Shown here: positions 33,098 to 44,800 of the stretch, piece by piece
How the letters are laid out: the number at the start of each line of letters is the position of its first letter
Numbering within the stretch: the stretch's first letter is position 1
NCBI RefSeq assembly: GCF_024139115.2
Contig: NW_026942958.1
Coordinates: 62,001 to 126,000 of the forward strand
DNA: 64,000 nt
From: Armigeres subalbatus
Lineage: Eukaryota; Arthropoda; Insecta; Diptera; Culicidae
Direction of reading: 5' to 3'
Made by a program: the position numbers and the translations under genes
The notes under the pieces: model-generated
What the model was told of the DNA's origin: nothing
What the model saw: only the letters and a program-made list of their open reading frames with translations
Databases searched by the model: none

Positions 33098-34493
33098 GAG
33101 CACCTCCACGGGAGTCCTCATCGCTATTCTTATAATAGCGCTCCTTCTCGAGTGCTATTTTAGGATAGCGCCCCATCTTCCCACCGGTGGTTTCTATTTT
33201 AGGTATAGCGACTTTATAAACATATTGAGTTCTCACCGGGCGTTGCTAAAAATAGTTATCTTCTTCTGCAATGGCTCTACATTCCAACTGGAACTGGGCT
33301 AGCTGCTCAACTAAGTATTTTATTAGCATTTCCTTAGTTATTAATTGAAAGTTTTTCTATGTCCGCTTTTTCATGAGTATGTATTTTGTGTAACAAGCAC
33401 AATTAATACACTATGCCCAGGAAGCCCACTGGAAAAAATACTTAACCGAATCGGGAATACAACTCACCATCTCCGGAAGGCCAACTGGGATTAATCCTAT
33501 GCTTTTGCTCGCACTGAAGACCCGCCATAGTACTTAAATATATTACATCAAGCTTTTTTAATGTTTTTCAAGTTATTCCATCTGGATCTCCTGTTTTTGT
33601 CTTTTTATTATCGAGACTTTTAACCCTAGGCTGGCTCGTCTCGTTCCTGGAAATTTAACTCGAAACAATTTTCAAAAGAATCCGGCGAATTCTCTTGCAA
33701 AGTTTTTTGAAACCACAAAAAAGATTATAGGACAATTCCAATAAAAAAATATAAATGATTCTGGAAGTAACCCTAAAACTATTCTGGGGGAACTGCTAAA
33801 GATTATTAAAAGAACTCAATGATTGCTGGGGGAACTCAAAGCAAATCATATAGGGAAACTGCTCCTGGATTTCATCTCATGGCTCCGATATTCACCCAAA
33901 AACAAAGCTATGGAAAGGTATTAGATTTATTTCTCATATTTGTGATTTTTTCGGCAATTTTTCGCATGTTTACAAAAAGCAGCCCAGAAATTGGTGCCGT
34001 TTTTCTTTGTTTTGCGATGAGATGAATATATGTTCAGTGATCTTCATGATCGGAACAGTTCCCGTATGATGAACGACAGAAAAGAGAAACTTGCAGTAGA
34101 TTTTCTGGAGGAACTCCTTGAAGAACATACTGAACAATTATTAAAATCTGAGGGATTCCTGGAAGACGCCGGTGTGTATCGCTCCTCATTATCTCCTGAT
34201 CTGTTGCTGTAATTACTTCTATTTTCCCTGATATTTAATTACACACGCCGAAATTGTTCTGAAAAAGAAAAACAATTTTTATCAATACTAAAGTGACGTT
34301 TCACAGAATAGCAACCCTGTATAGAAATTTAGCAACCCAGTATGGGGCGCTAAATTTGGAAACTCACGGCTAATTTTGAGTTGCGTTCTCATTTTACATT
34401 CCCGTTTAGATACTACCGGTGTAGAAGTGGGTCCCTATATAGGGCCCGGAAATAGCGATAGGGACCCAGATGGGGACTCCCGTGGAGGTGCTC
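33098..34493. mobile_element. Harbinger-like non-autonomous element, 1.4 kb
   Basis: The termini GAGCACCTCCACGGGAGTCC and its exact complement at the right end form a 20-bp perfect inverted repeat. TTA flanks the element on both sides (33095-33097 and 34494-34496), and a 3-bp TTA duplication is the known signature of PIF/Harbinger transposons. Sub-terminal words such as AATAGCG recur inverted. The inside has no transposase; near 33410-33490 is a decayed SINE-like piece. It lies in the putative first intron after 32861. Confidence 0.7.
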
Positions 34494-34889
34494 TTAGAAC
34501 TATCAGTGCACTACTGAGATCCATCATCGCACTGGTTGTATATGATTATGCGTCCGCTATGGCTACGGTCGTCCAAATGTTCTTTTGTGGTGCTTGTTGT
34601 ACACAACAAAAACTAGGGAATTGTTTCTTTGTTTCTCGTAGTTTTCAAGGTTCAGTAATTATTTCAACATTTTTAAAGGATTTGTACATTGAATATATTA
34701 AAATGTATTACATGTACATAAGATATTCATATATAATCTATTTTTTGGTTCACAACATCATCTACTTTTGTATCTCCATAAGTCTGTGTCGTCGATACAA
34801 TTTTCCTTGTTTTCTCATCATCGGACGCTGGATCATCATTCCAGAAGTTTCCGCATATTGCCCAAGTTGACATTGGTTAATTTGTAAAC

Positions 34890-35160
34890 GCTATGGATGC
34901 ATGTCATCACTTTCCTCCAAGTTACTCATCCACCGACCAATTCCACAAAGAATCATCGGTAACTTATATCCTGCCGGATTACCTTAGCCGGAATGAAGCG
35001 GTACGAAAAGCTTCAGCATTTGGTGGCGCTTCAAAGCCGCTGAAAAAATGAATAAAAAATGTTTAGTAGTTTAGTATGTGGATGTCAAAAATAGGAATAT
35101 GTACAGTACAGTCTGGATTCTGTGATTTCGAAAGAAATCTTGGTATTATTTTCGGAATTG
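34890..35160 (+). repeat. Left copy of a direct repeat flanking the RpL5 pseudogene
   Basis: GCATGTCATCACTTTCCTCCAAG, AAGCGGTACGAAAAGCTTCAGC, GGCGCTTCAAAGCCGCT and TACAGTACAGTC follow in the same order as in 35600-35790, with scattered substitutions and indels. It is non-coding as far as can be seen. Confidence 0.65.
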
Positions 35161-35213
35161 ACTGGAACTGAAATGCAGATATTTTTGAATGGACTACTTT
35201 CAAAACAATACTC

Positions 35214-35597
35214 ACATCGTCAACCTTGATTCCGAGGCCAATGATTTGCTGAATTGGCGCTTGTACGTCTCCTCACCCTCTTCCTCCAGGGTGCGCATAT
35301 AATCGGCGACGTGTTGGCCGAAGTTATGAGCGTGGTGAACTTCAGCGATGTATCCTGGGAAACGCTTGGCGGAGTGCGGGATGTTGATGCCACCATCGTC
35401 GGCATCCTTCATGGCACCAAAGACGCGGACTCCAGTGGTGGTGCGGGCGAGGGTAACATCTAAGTAGCACCGGAACGCTCCTGGTCCGTCATAGACTAGT
35501 TCGACCAAATATTCTTCCACAGTAAAAATCCAGTGTACAGAGTATCCACACGAAGCTTTTGCAGAATGCGACGGGTAACCAGCAATCCGACGTTTTC
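35214..35597 (-). pseudogene. RpL5: Ribosomal protein L5 retropseudogene fragment
   Basis: The minus-strand frame contains [56 protein letters not shown] and KRQFSK, which I recognise as the central part of eukaryotic ribosomal protein L5 (uL18), the protein that carries 5S rRNA into the large subunit. Upstream, in another frame, RRILQKL and DTLYTG of the same protein are visible, so there is one frame change near 35520. A short block after the KRFPGY motif is deleted and several conserved residues are changed. Only about 125 of the roughly 300 residues are present, no intron interrupts them, and both ends are missing. It is a partial processed copy and not a functional gene. Confidence 0.85.
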
Positions 35598-35599
35598 AG

Positions 35600-35790
35600 C
35601 TGATGCATTTCATCACTTTCTTCCAGGTTACCACCGGAATGATATTGAGTAAAGCGGTACGAAAAGCTTCAGCATTCGATGGCGCTTCAAAGCCGCTAAA
35701 AAAAAATGAATTAAAAAGTTTAGTAGGTTTGTCCGAAATAGGAATAGGTACAGTACAGTCCAGATTTTGTAATTCTTGGTATTCAGAAAT
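35600..35790 (+). repeat. Right copy of the direct repeat flanking the RpL5 pseudogene
   Basis: It starts GCATTTCATCACTTTCTTCC and contains AAGCGGTACGAAAAGCTTCAGC and GGCGCTTCAAAGCCGCT, and so matches 34890-35160. A 76-codon plus frame covers it, but the equivalent frame of the left copy is broken, so it is probably not a gene. Confidence 0.65.
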
Positions 35791-35994
35791 GAATTCTCCT
35801 GAAATTTTTATTAGTATCCATGTGGGATTCTGATGGATATATTCCCTGTATTCCGAAATTAATCCTTCTGGGATACAGATAAAAAATTTCCGCGATTCTG
35901 GTATATGAACCCTTCTGAAATTTCGAAGGTTTTTTTCAGGGTTCCGGTGGATATCCTTCATAGATTTCGATGTGAAACTTTTTTGGGATTCTTA

Positions 35995-36481
35995 AGGTAC
36001 TTCTTCTTCGTCTTCTTCTTCTTGGCATTACATCCCCCACTGGGACATTGCCGCCTCGCAGCTTAGTGTTCATTAAGCACTTCCACAGTTATTAACTGCG
36101 AGGTTTCTAAGCAAAGTTACCATTTTTGCATTCGTATTGGCCCGTTTACATATTCGCTAGTTCTAATGGACAATGCACTATCCAACAATACTAGCGCGAT
36201 ATTAACATAATGTAAACACTATTAGCAGATGACAATTCCTGTTTACATTATGCTAATTTCGCGCTAGTATTGTCGGATAGTGAATTGTCCGCTAGAACTA
36301 GCGAATATGTAAACGGGCCATATATCATGAGGCCAACATGATGATACTTTTATGCCCAGGGAAGTCGAGACAATTTTCAACCCGAAAATTTCCTAGACCG
36401 GACCGGGAATAGAATCCAGCCATCCTTAGCATGGTGTTGCTTTGTAGCCGCTCATCTAATCGCACGGCTAAGGAGGGTCCC
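35995..36481 (-). mobile_element. Feilai-like SINE, split by a MITE
   Basis: Read on the minus strand it has the same head, B box, TCGACTTCCCTGGGCATAAA, GCAAAAATGGTAACTT, CTAAGCTGCGAGGCGGC and GTAATGCCAAGAAGAAGAAG blocks as the copies at 6624 and 63539. It is flanked by GGATTCTTA on both sides (35986-35994 and 36482-36490), a 9-bp target duplication. Between its CATTCGTAT and ATCATGAGG words sits the foldback element at 36138-36320. Confidence 0.9.
36138..36320. mobile_element. Foldback MITE, 183 bp, inside a SINE
   Basis: The ends start TGGCCCGTTTACATATTCGC and are perfect inverted repeats for 28 bases; the arms then stay complementary with few mismatches up to GTAAAC near the centre. TAT occurs on both sides (36135-36137 and 36321-36323) and once in unbroken SINE copies, so a 3-bp target duplication is supported. 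This hints at a Harbinger-type origin, though TAT is not the commonest target. Confidence 0.85.
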
Positions 36482-37689
36482 GGATTCTTAGAGTAACCGT
36501 CCCGAAATTCCGAAAATAATTTTACATGATTCCTTTTTAAGCAAACTTAATTAAATAATTTAACATTGTTACTTTGTTTTACCTACCTCATCATTATAAT
36601 ATCTGAGCACCATTCATTGGGTTCAGTTTAAAAAGACAAAAAATGACTGGAAGATCCGAAGGAGGAACTTCCAGAGGAATCCCTGGAAAAACTTTCGGAG
36701 GAATTCTTGAAAGAACTTGCGGATGAATTCCTGGAGGAACTTCCGGATGAATTCCTGAAGGAACTTCCATAGAAATTCCTGCAGGAATTTCCGGAGGAAT
36801 TCTGGAGGAAATCTTCAGGAATTCCAAAGAAGTTTCTCCAGGAATATCTCCGCAAGTTCTTTCAAGAATTCCTCAGGAAGTTCCTACCGGAATTTGCTGG
36901 AGGAACTTCCGGAGAAATTGTTGCAGGAACTTCCGGAAGGATTATGGGAGGATCTTTCGGAGGGATACTGGAAGGAACTTCCGGAGGAATTCTGAGAGGT
37001 ACTTCCGGAGGAACTCCTGAAAAGACTTCCGGAGGAATTCCTGGCGGACTTCCGGAGGAATTTTTGAAAGAACTTGCAATGAAATTCCTGAAGGAACTTC
37101 TTTGGAACTCGTGGAAAACTTCTTGAGGATTTCCTGAAGGATTTTCTGGAGGAACTTCCGGAGGATTTGCTGGAGGATTTTTCGGTGGAGTTCCTGGAGG
37201 ATCTTCTGGAGGAATCCCTGAAGGATATTCTGAAGGAACTTCCGTAGGATTTCTAGGAGGAACTTCCTCCGGAAGCCCCTCCAGGAGATCCTCCGAAAGC
37301 TCCTGCAAGAATTTCTCTATAAGTTGAGAAGCTGCTTCAGGAATCCCTCCGGAAGCTCCTCCAGGAATTCTTTTGATAGTTCCTCCAAAAATTCCTGCGG
37401 AAGCTCATCCAGGAATCCCTGTGGAAATTCTTCCAGCAAATCTTACGGAAGTTCTTTCAGGAATTTTTCCAGGAGATCATTCAGAAATTCCTCCGTAAGT
37501 TTCTCCAGGTGTTCCAAAGAAGTTCCTTCACGAATTCCTCCGCAAGTTATTCAAGAATACCTCTACAAATTCCTTCAGAAGTTCCTCCAAGAATTCCTCA
37601 TGAAGCTTCTCCAGAAGTTCCAAAGGAGTTCCTCCAGGAATTCCTTCGCAAATTCTTCCAAGAATTCCTCTAGGAATTCCTCCGAAAGT

Positions 37690-39880
37690 TCCTCGAAGAG
37701 CTCCTATATAAGTTCCTCCAGGAATTCCTCCGAAAGTTTCTCCAGGAGTTCCAAAGAAGTTCCTCCACGAATTCCTCCGTTAGTTTTTTCCAGGAGTTCC
37801 AAAGAAGTTCCTCCACGAATTCCTCCGCAAGTTCTTCAAGAATTCCTCCGGAAGTTCCGCCAAGAATTGCTCCGGAAGCTCCTTCAGGAATTCCTCCGAT
37901 AGTTCTTCCAGCAATACCTACGGATGTCCTTCAGAAGATCCTTCAGGAATTCCTCCGTAAGTTTCTCCATGAGTTCCAAATAAGTTCCTCCACGAATTCC
38001 TCCAGAAGTTCTTCCAGGAATACATCCGGAAGTTCTACCAGGAATTCGTCCGGAAGTTCCAAGAGGTATTCCACAAGAAGTTCCTTCAGGACTTCCTCCG
38101 TAATTTTCGGAGGAGTTCCTGGAGGAGTTCTTGAAAGAACTTGCGGAGGAATTTCTGGAGGAACTCATTTGGAAGTCCTGGAGAAACTTCCGGAGGAATT
38201 CCTGAAGGATCTTCTGGAGGAACTTTCGGAGGATTTGCTGGAGAAGCTTCCGGACGAAGTCTTGGAGGAACTTCCGGAGGATTTCTTGAAGAACTTGCGG
38301 TGGAATTCATGGAGAAACTTCTTTGAAACTCCTGGATAAACTTACGGAGGAATTCTTGAATGATTTTCTGGAGGAATTCCTGAAGGAACTTCCGTAAAAT
38401 TGGCTGGAAGAGCTTCCGCAGGAATTCCTGGAGGAACTTCTGGAGGAATTCCTGGAGGAACTTCTGGAGGAATTCCTGGAGGAACATCCGGAGGAATTCC
38501 TGGAGGAACTTCCGGAGGAATTCCTGGAGGAACTTCCGGAGGAATTCCTGGAGGAACTTCCGGAGGAATTCCTGGAGGAACTTCCGGAGGAATTCCTGGA
38601 GGAACTTCCGGAGGAATTCCTGGAGGAACTTCCGGAAGAATTCCTGGAGGAACTTCCGGAGGAATTCCTGGAGGAACTTCCGGAGGAATTCCTGGAGGAA
38701 CTTCCGGAGGAATTCCTGGAGGAACTTCCGGAGAAATTCTTGGAGGAACTTCCGGAGGAATTCCTGGAGTAACTTCCGGAGGAATTTCTGGAGGAACTTC
38801 CGGAGGAATTTCTGGAGGAACTTCCGGAGATATCGTTGAAGGAACTTCCGGAGGAATTCTTCTGGAAGACAGGGATTTTTTCTCGGCTTCGCAGTCTCTA
38901 TGCAATTAATCTGGAAGTTCTTCCAGGAATTCCTCCGGAAGTTCCTCCAGGAATTCCTCCGGAAGTTCCTCCAGGAATTCCTCCGGAAGTTCCTCCAGGA
39001 ATTCCTCCGGAAGTTCCTACAGGAATTCCTCCGGAAGTTCCTACAGGAATTCCTCCGGATGTTCCTCCAGGAATTCCTCCGGATGTTCCTCCAGGAATTC
39101 CTCCAGAAGTTCCTCCAGGAATTCCTCCGGAAGATCCTCCAAGAATTCCTGCGGAAGCTCTTCCAGCCAATCTTACGGAAGTTCCTTCAGGAATTCCTCC
39201 AGAAAATCATTCAAGAATTCCTCCGTAAGTTTATCCAGGAGTTTCAAAGAAGTTTCTCCATGAATTCCACCGCAAGTTCTTCAGGAATTCCTCCGGAAGT
39301 TCCTCCAAGACTTCGTCCGGAAGCTTCTCCAGCAAATCCTCCGAAAGTTCCTCCAGAAGATCCTTCAGGAATTCCTCCGGAAGTTTCTCCAGGACTTCCA
39401 AATGAGTTCCTCCAGAAATTCCTCCGCAAGTTCTTTCAAGAACTCCTCCAGGAACTCCTCCGAAAATTACGGAGGAAGTCCTGAAGGAACTTCTTGTGGA
39501 ATACCTCTTGGAATTTCCGGACGAATTCCTGGTAGAACTTCCGGATGTATTCCTGGAAGAACTTCTGGAGGAATTCGTGGAGGAACTTATTTGGAACTCA
39601 TGGAGAAACTTACGGAGGAATTCCTGAAGGATCTTCTGAAGGACATCCGTAGGTATTGCTGGAAGAACTATCGTAGAAATTCCTGAAGGAGCTTCCGGAG
39701 CAATTCTTGGCGGAACTTCCGGAGGAATTCTTGAAGAACTTGCGGAGGAATTCGTGGAGGAACTTCTTTGGAACTCCTGGAAAAACTAACGGAGGAATTC
39801 GTGGAGGAACTTCTTTGGAACTCCTGGCGAAACTTTCGGAGGAATTCCTGGAGGAACTTATATAGGTGCTCTTCGAGGAA
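37690..39880. repeat. Inner satellite palindrome, arms about 1.1 kb
   Basis: Bases at x and 77570-x are complementary over both arms: for example the segment around 37884-38168 reappears inverted at 39402-39686 with about one changed residue in translation. Near the centre is a 30-base non-repeat spacer (about 38871-38900), and the homogeneous core is longer on the left (about 470 bases) than on the right (about 265 bases), so the arms differ in 24-mer copy number. Confidence 0.8.
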
Positions 39881-40064
39881 CTTACAGAGGAATTCCTGGA
39901 GGAATTCTTGAAAGAAGTTGCGGAAGAATTCCTGGAGGAACTCCTGGAGAAACCTCCGGAGGAATTCCTGAAGGATCTTCTGGTGGAACCTCCGGAGCAT
40001 TTGTTGCAGGAGCTTTCGTAGGAATTCCTGGAGAAGCTTCTGGAGGAATTCTTGGAGGAAGGAA

Positions 40065-40682
40065 TTGAGCATGAGCATGATGACCGTGCATTTCGTAGTT
40101 GCTACTCCGTGATCGACCAGAACAATCGCAATTGCACAGGGAATCAATGGATGGAAGCATGGGACTTGCTCTCCAACCTCAATGTGCACAGTCCGAGAGC
40201 TCTTGTATTTTGGGTGGTCGATAACAGCGCTGGGCACGTCCTCACGGTCATATCGGGCATGGGAAGGAATTGATGATGCAGTTTCTCGCCAACTGCAAGC
40301 CGAGAACACCTCTGCACTCGCCACGAGTTCCTGCGGAATTTTATTGGAATCGGGGGGTTAGGTTCTATTGCAGAGGTTCGTCATGGTTAACGGGTTGCCA
40401 ATCTGATATGAAAGGGTGGTGTATATTCTAATTGGTTGCCGGAAACGAGCTTTTTTGCTCATTTCAAATTCTAACAGTTACCTGCTAGAACTAATCAAGT
40501 TGTGCAGGTATAGGGATAGAAGATGGAAACGGTATGCAAGCCCATTTCCAGTTCTAGCGATTGCTAGAACATGAGAAATATATGAAAAGATACAAAGTAG
40601 AAGGAATGGAACGGGCCTGGGATTGAACCCATGACCTCCTGCGCATGAGGCAGAAGCGGTAGCTATATGACCACCAAGCCCG
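40065..40682 (-). mobile_element. tRNA-derived SINE in the satellite
   Basis: On the minus strand the head from 40682 reads GGGCTTGGTGG, an anticodon arm TCTGC-CTCATGC-GCAGG (CAT in the loop) and the B box GGGTTCAATCCCAGG, then a long non-tRNA body ending near ATCATGCTCATGCTCAATTC. Head and spacing resemble the element at 7560-8012. A true tRNA-Met is unlikely because the acceptor stem is imperfect and a body follows directly. The body may be a second repeat joined to the SINE. Confidence 0.6.
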
Positions 40683-41427
40683 GAGGAACTTCCGAAGGAA
40701 TTCTTGAAGAACTTGCGGAAGAAAATCGTGGAGGAACTTCTTTGGAACTCCTGGAGAAACTTACGGAGGAATTCCTGAAGGATCTTCTGGACGAATTCCC
40801 GAAGGAACTTCCGTAAGATTTGCTGGAGGAACTATCGAAGGAATTCCAGGAGGAGCTTCCTGAGGAATTCTTGGCGGAACTTCCGGAGGAGTTCCTGGAG
40901 AAACCTACGGAAGAATTTTCGGGGAAAAGTCCGGAGGAATTTCAGCAAGAACTTCCGGAGGAATTCCTGAAGCAACTTTTGAAGGAATTCCAGGAAGAAC
41001 TTCCAAAGGAATTCCTGGAAGAACTTCCGGAGGAATTCCTGGAGGAACTTGCAGAGGACTTCGAGGAGGAATTTCTTTGGAATTCCTGGTAAAACTTACG
41101 GAGAAATTCCTGAAGGATCTTCTGTAGAAATTCCTGGAGAAACTTCCGTAGGATTTGCTGAAGGAACTTTCGGAGGAATTCCTGGAGGAATTCTTGAAAG
41201 AACTTGCGGAGGAATTCCTGGAGGAACTCCTTTGGAACTCCTGAAGAAACCTCCGGAGGAATTCCTGAAAGATATTTTCAAGGAATTCCTGGAAGAACTT
41301 TCAGAGGATTTGCTGGAGGAACTTTCGGAGAAACACCTGGAGGAACTTCCGGAGGAACTTCTGGAGGAATTCTTGGAGGAAAGTCCGGAGGAATTCCCGG
41401 AAGTATTTCCGGAGGAATTCCTGGCGC

Positions 41428-41851
41428 CAAGGATGTTATCGATCATTTAGTAATCTGCCTTCGATCATTTAGTACTTTGTCAATAACTCATTCCAGAGGC
41501 TAAATTTCAAAATGTGTTGTATGGTGGACTTCTAGTGCAAAGGTTTATCTACAACTCTGCCTAACAGTTCGTTGTTTGAATTTTACTAGTAACGGAGCTA
41601 TAGCGTTAATAGCAGTAACTTAGACTAAATGATTGCATATTTTGTTATCATTTAGTATAAGTATAGCAACTAGCACCGTAACTCCTTTAGCAATGGAATT
41701 CGAACATCGACCTGTTAAGGAAAGTTGTAGAAAAACCTTCGCACTAAAAGTTCACCATACACCACATTTTGAAATTTAGCCTCTGGAATGAGTTATTGAC
41801 AAACTACTAAATGATCGAACGCATATTACTAAATGATCGATAACATCCTTG
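41428..41851. mobile_element. hAT-like foldback MITE, 424 bp
   Basis: The ends CAAGGATGTTATCGATCATT and its complement are inverted repeats, and the long arms remain complementary (for example TTTGTCAATAACTCATTCCA near 41475 against its complement near 41790). CCTGGCGC lies on both sides (41420-41427 and 41852-41859), an 8-bp target duplication as made by hAT transposases, and CA at the tips fits too. It has no coding sequence. Confidence 0.88.
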
Positions 41852-44800
41852 CCTGGCGCAACTTTTGGAGGAATTCCTGGAAGAACTTCCTGAGGAATTC
41901 CTGAAAGAACTTCTGGAGGAATTCCTGAAAGAACTTCCGGAGGAATTCCTGGAGGAACTTCCGGAGGACTTTGAGGAGGAACTTCTTTGGAATTCCTGGA
42001 AAAACTTACGGAAGAATTCCTGAAGGATCTTCGGGAAGAACTTCCGTAGGATTTGTCTGAGGAACTTTCGGAGGAATTCCTAGAGGAATTCTTGGAAGAA
42101 TTTGCGGAGGAACTCCTTTGGAACTTCTGGAGAAACTTCCGGAGGACTTCCTGAAGGATCTTCTGGAGGAATTCCTGGAGGAACTTTCGGAGGATTTGCT
42201 GGAGAAACTCTTGGAGAAGCTTCATGAGGAATTCTTGGAGGAACTTCTGAAGGAATTTGTAGAGGTATTCTTGAATAACTTGCAGAGGAATTCGTGAAGG
42301 AACTTCTTTGGAACTCCTGGAGAAACTTACGGAGGAATTTCTGAATGATCTCCTGGAAAAATTCCTGAAAGAACTTCCGTAAGATTTGCTGGAAGAATTT
42401 CCACAGGGATTCCTGGAATTTTTTGGAGGAACTACCAAAGGAATTCCTGGAGGAGCTTCCGGAGGGATTCCTGAAGCAGCTTCTCAACTTATAGAGAAAT
42501 TCTTGCAGGAGCTTTCGGAGGATCTCCTGGAGGGGCTTCCGGAGGAAGTTCCTCCTAGAAATCCTACGGAAGTTCCTTCAGAATATCCTTCAGGGATTCC
42601 TCCAGAAGATCCTCCAGGAACTCCACCGAAAAATCCTCCAGCAAATCCTCCGGAAGTTCCTCCAGAAAATCCTTCAGGAAATCCTCAAGAAGTTTTCCAC
42701 GAGTTCCACTTCCAAAGAAGTTCCTTCAGGAATTTCATTGCAAGTTCTTTCAAAAATTCCTCCGGAAGTCCGCCAGGAATTCCTCCGGAAGTCTTTTCAG
42801 GAGTTCCTCCGGAAGTACCTCTCAGAATTCCTCCGGAAGTTCCTTCCAGTATCCCTCCGAAAGATCCTCCCATAATCCTTCCGGAAGTTCCTGCAACAAT
42901 TTCTCCGGAAGTTCCTCCAGCAAATTCCGGTAGGAACTTCCGGAGGAATTCTTGAAAGAACTTGCGGAGATATTCCTGGAGAAACTTCTTTGGAATTCCT
43001 GAAGATTTCCTCCAGAATTCCGCCGGAGGAACTTCCGGAGATATCGTTGCAGGAACTTCCGGAGGAATTCTCGAAAGAACTTGCGGAGATATTCCTGGAG
43101 AAACTTCTTTGGAATTCCTGGAGATTTTCTCCAGAAGTTGCTCCAGGAATTCCTCCGGAGGAATTTCCGAAGGAATTCCAAGAGGAACTTCCGAAGGAAA
43201 TCCTAGAGGAGGAAAGAAAGAACTTGCGGAGGAATTCTTGGAGGAACTCTTTTGGAACTCTTGGAGAAACTTCCGGAGGAATTCTTGAAGAACCTTCTGG
43301 AGGAAATTCCGGAGGATTTGCTGGAGGAACTTTCTGAGAAATTCCCGGAGAAGCTTCCGGACGAATTCTTGGAGGCACTTCCGGAGGAATTCTTGAAGAA
43401 CTTGCGGAGGAATTCATGGAGCAACTTCTTTGGAACTCCTGGAGAAACTTACGGAGGAATACCTGAATGATCTTCTGGAGGAATTCCTGAAGGAACTTCC
43501 ATAAGATTTGCTGGAAGAGCTTCCAGAGGAATTCCTGGATGAGCTTACGCAGGAATTCCTGGAGGAATTTCCGAAGGAATTCCTAGAGAAACTTTCGAAC
43601 GAATTCATAGAGGAACCTTCGAAGGGATTCCTAATGGAACGTCCGAAGGAACTCCTAAAGAAACTTCCAAAGGAATTCCAAGAGGAACTTCTGAAGGTTT
43701 TCCTAGGGGAACTCCCGAAAGAATTCCTTGAGGAATTTCCGAAGGAATTTCTAGAGGAACTTCCGAAGGAATTTGTAGTAGAACTTCCGAAGGAATTTCT
43801 AGAAGAACTTCCGAAGGAATTTCTAGAAAAACTTCCGTAGGAATTCCTGGAGGAACTTCCGGAGAAATTCCTGGAGGAACTTCCGAAGGAATTCCTGGAG
43901 CAACTTCCGAAGGAATTCCTAGAGAAACTTTCGAAGGAACTTCCGGAGGATTTGCTGGAGGAACCTTCGGAGGAATTCTTGAAGAACTTGCGGTGGAATT
44001 CATGGAGGAACTTCTTTGAAACTCCTGGATAAACTTACGGAGGAATTCTGGAATGATCTTCTGGAGGAATTCCTGAAGGAACTTCCGTAAGATTTGCTGG
44101 AGGATCTTCCGAAGAAATTCCTGGAGGAACTTCCGGAGAAATTGTCGAAATAACTTGCGGAGATATTCCTGGAGGAACTTCCGGAGAAATTGTCGAAATA
44201 ACTTGCGGAGATATTCCTGGAGAAACTTCTTTGGAATTCCTGGAGATTTCCTCCAGAAGTTGCTCCAGGAATTCCTCCGGAGGAACTTCCGAAGGAATTC
44301 CTAGAGGAATTTCCGAAGGAATTCCTAGAGGAACTTCCGAAGGAATTCCTAGAGGAACTTCCGAAGGAATTCCTAGAGAAACCTTCGAAGGAATTCCTAG
44401 AGGAACTTCCGAAGGATTTGCTGGACGAACTTTCGCAGGAATTCTTGGAGGAACTTTCGGATGCATTCCTGGAGGAACTTATGGAAGAGCTCTTCGAGGA
44501 CCTTACGAAGGAATTCCTGTAGGAGTTCTTGAAAGAACTTGCGGAGGAATTCTTGGAGGAACTCTTTTGGAACTCTTAGAGAAACTTCCGGAGGAATTCC
44601 TGAAGGATCTTCTGGAGGAACTTCCGGAGGATTTGCTGGAGGAACTTTCTGAGGAATTCGTGGAGGAACTTCTTAGGAACTCCTGGAGAAACTTACGGAG
44701 GAATCCCTGAATGATCTTCTGGAGGAATTCCTGAAGGAACTTCCGTATGATTTGCTGGAAGAGCTTCCAGAGGAATTCCTGGATGAGCTTCCGCAGGAAT

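Noticed and set aside
34376..34870. 164-codon plus frame
   Set aside because: Its first third is the right end of the Harbinger-like element and the rest has low complexity.
40610..40682. tRNA-Met (CAT) on the minus strand
   Set aside because: Same reasoning: tRNA-like head joined to a SINE body inside a satellite.
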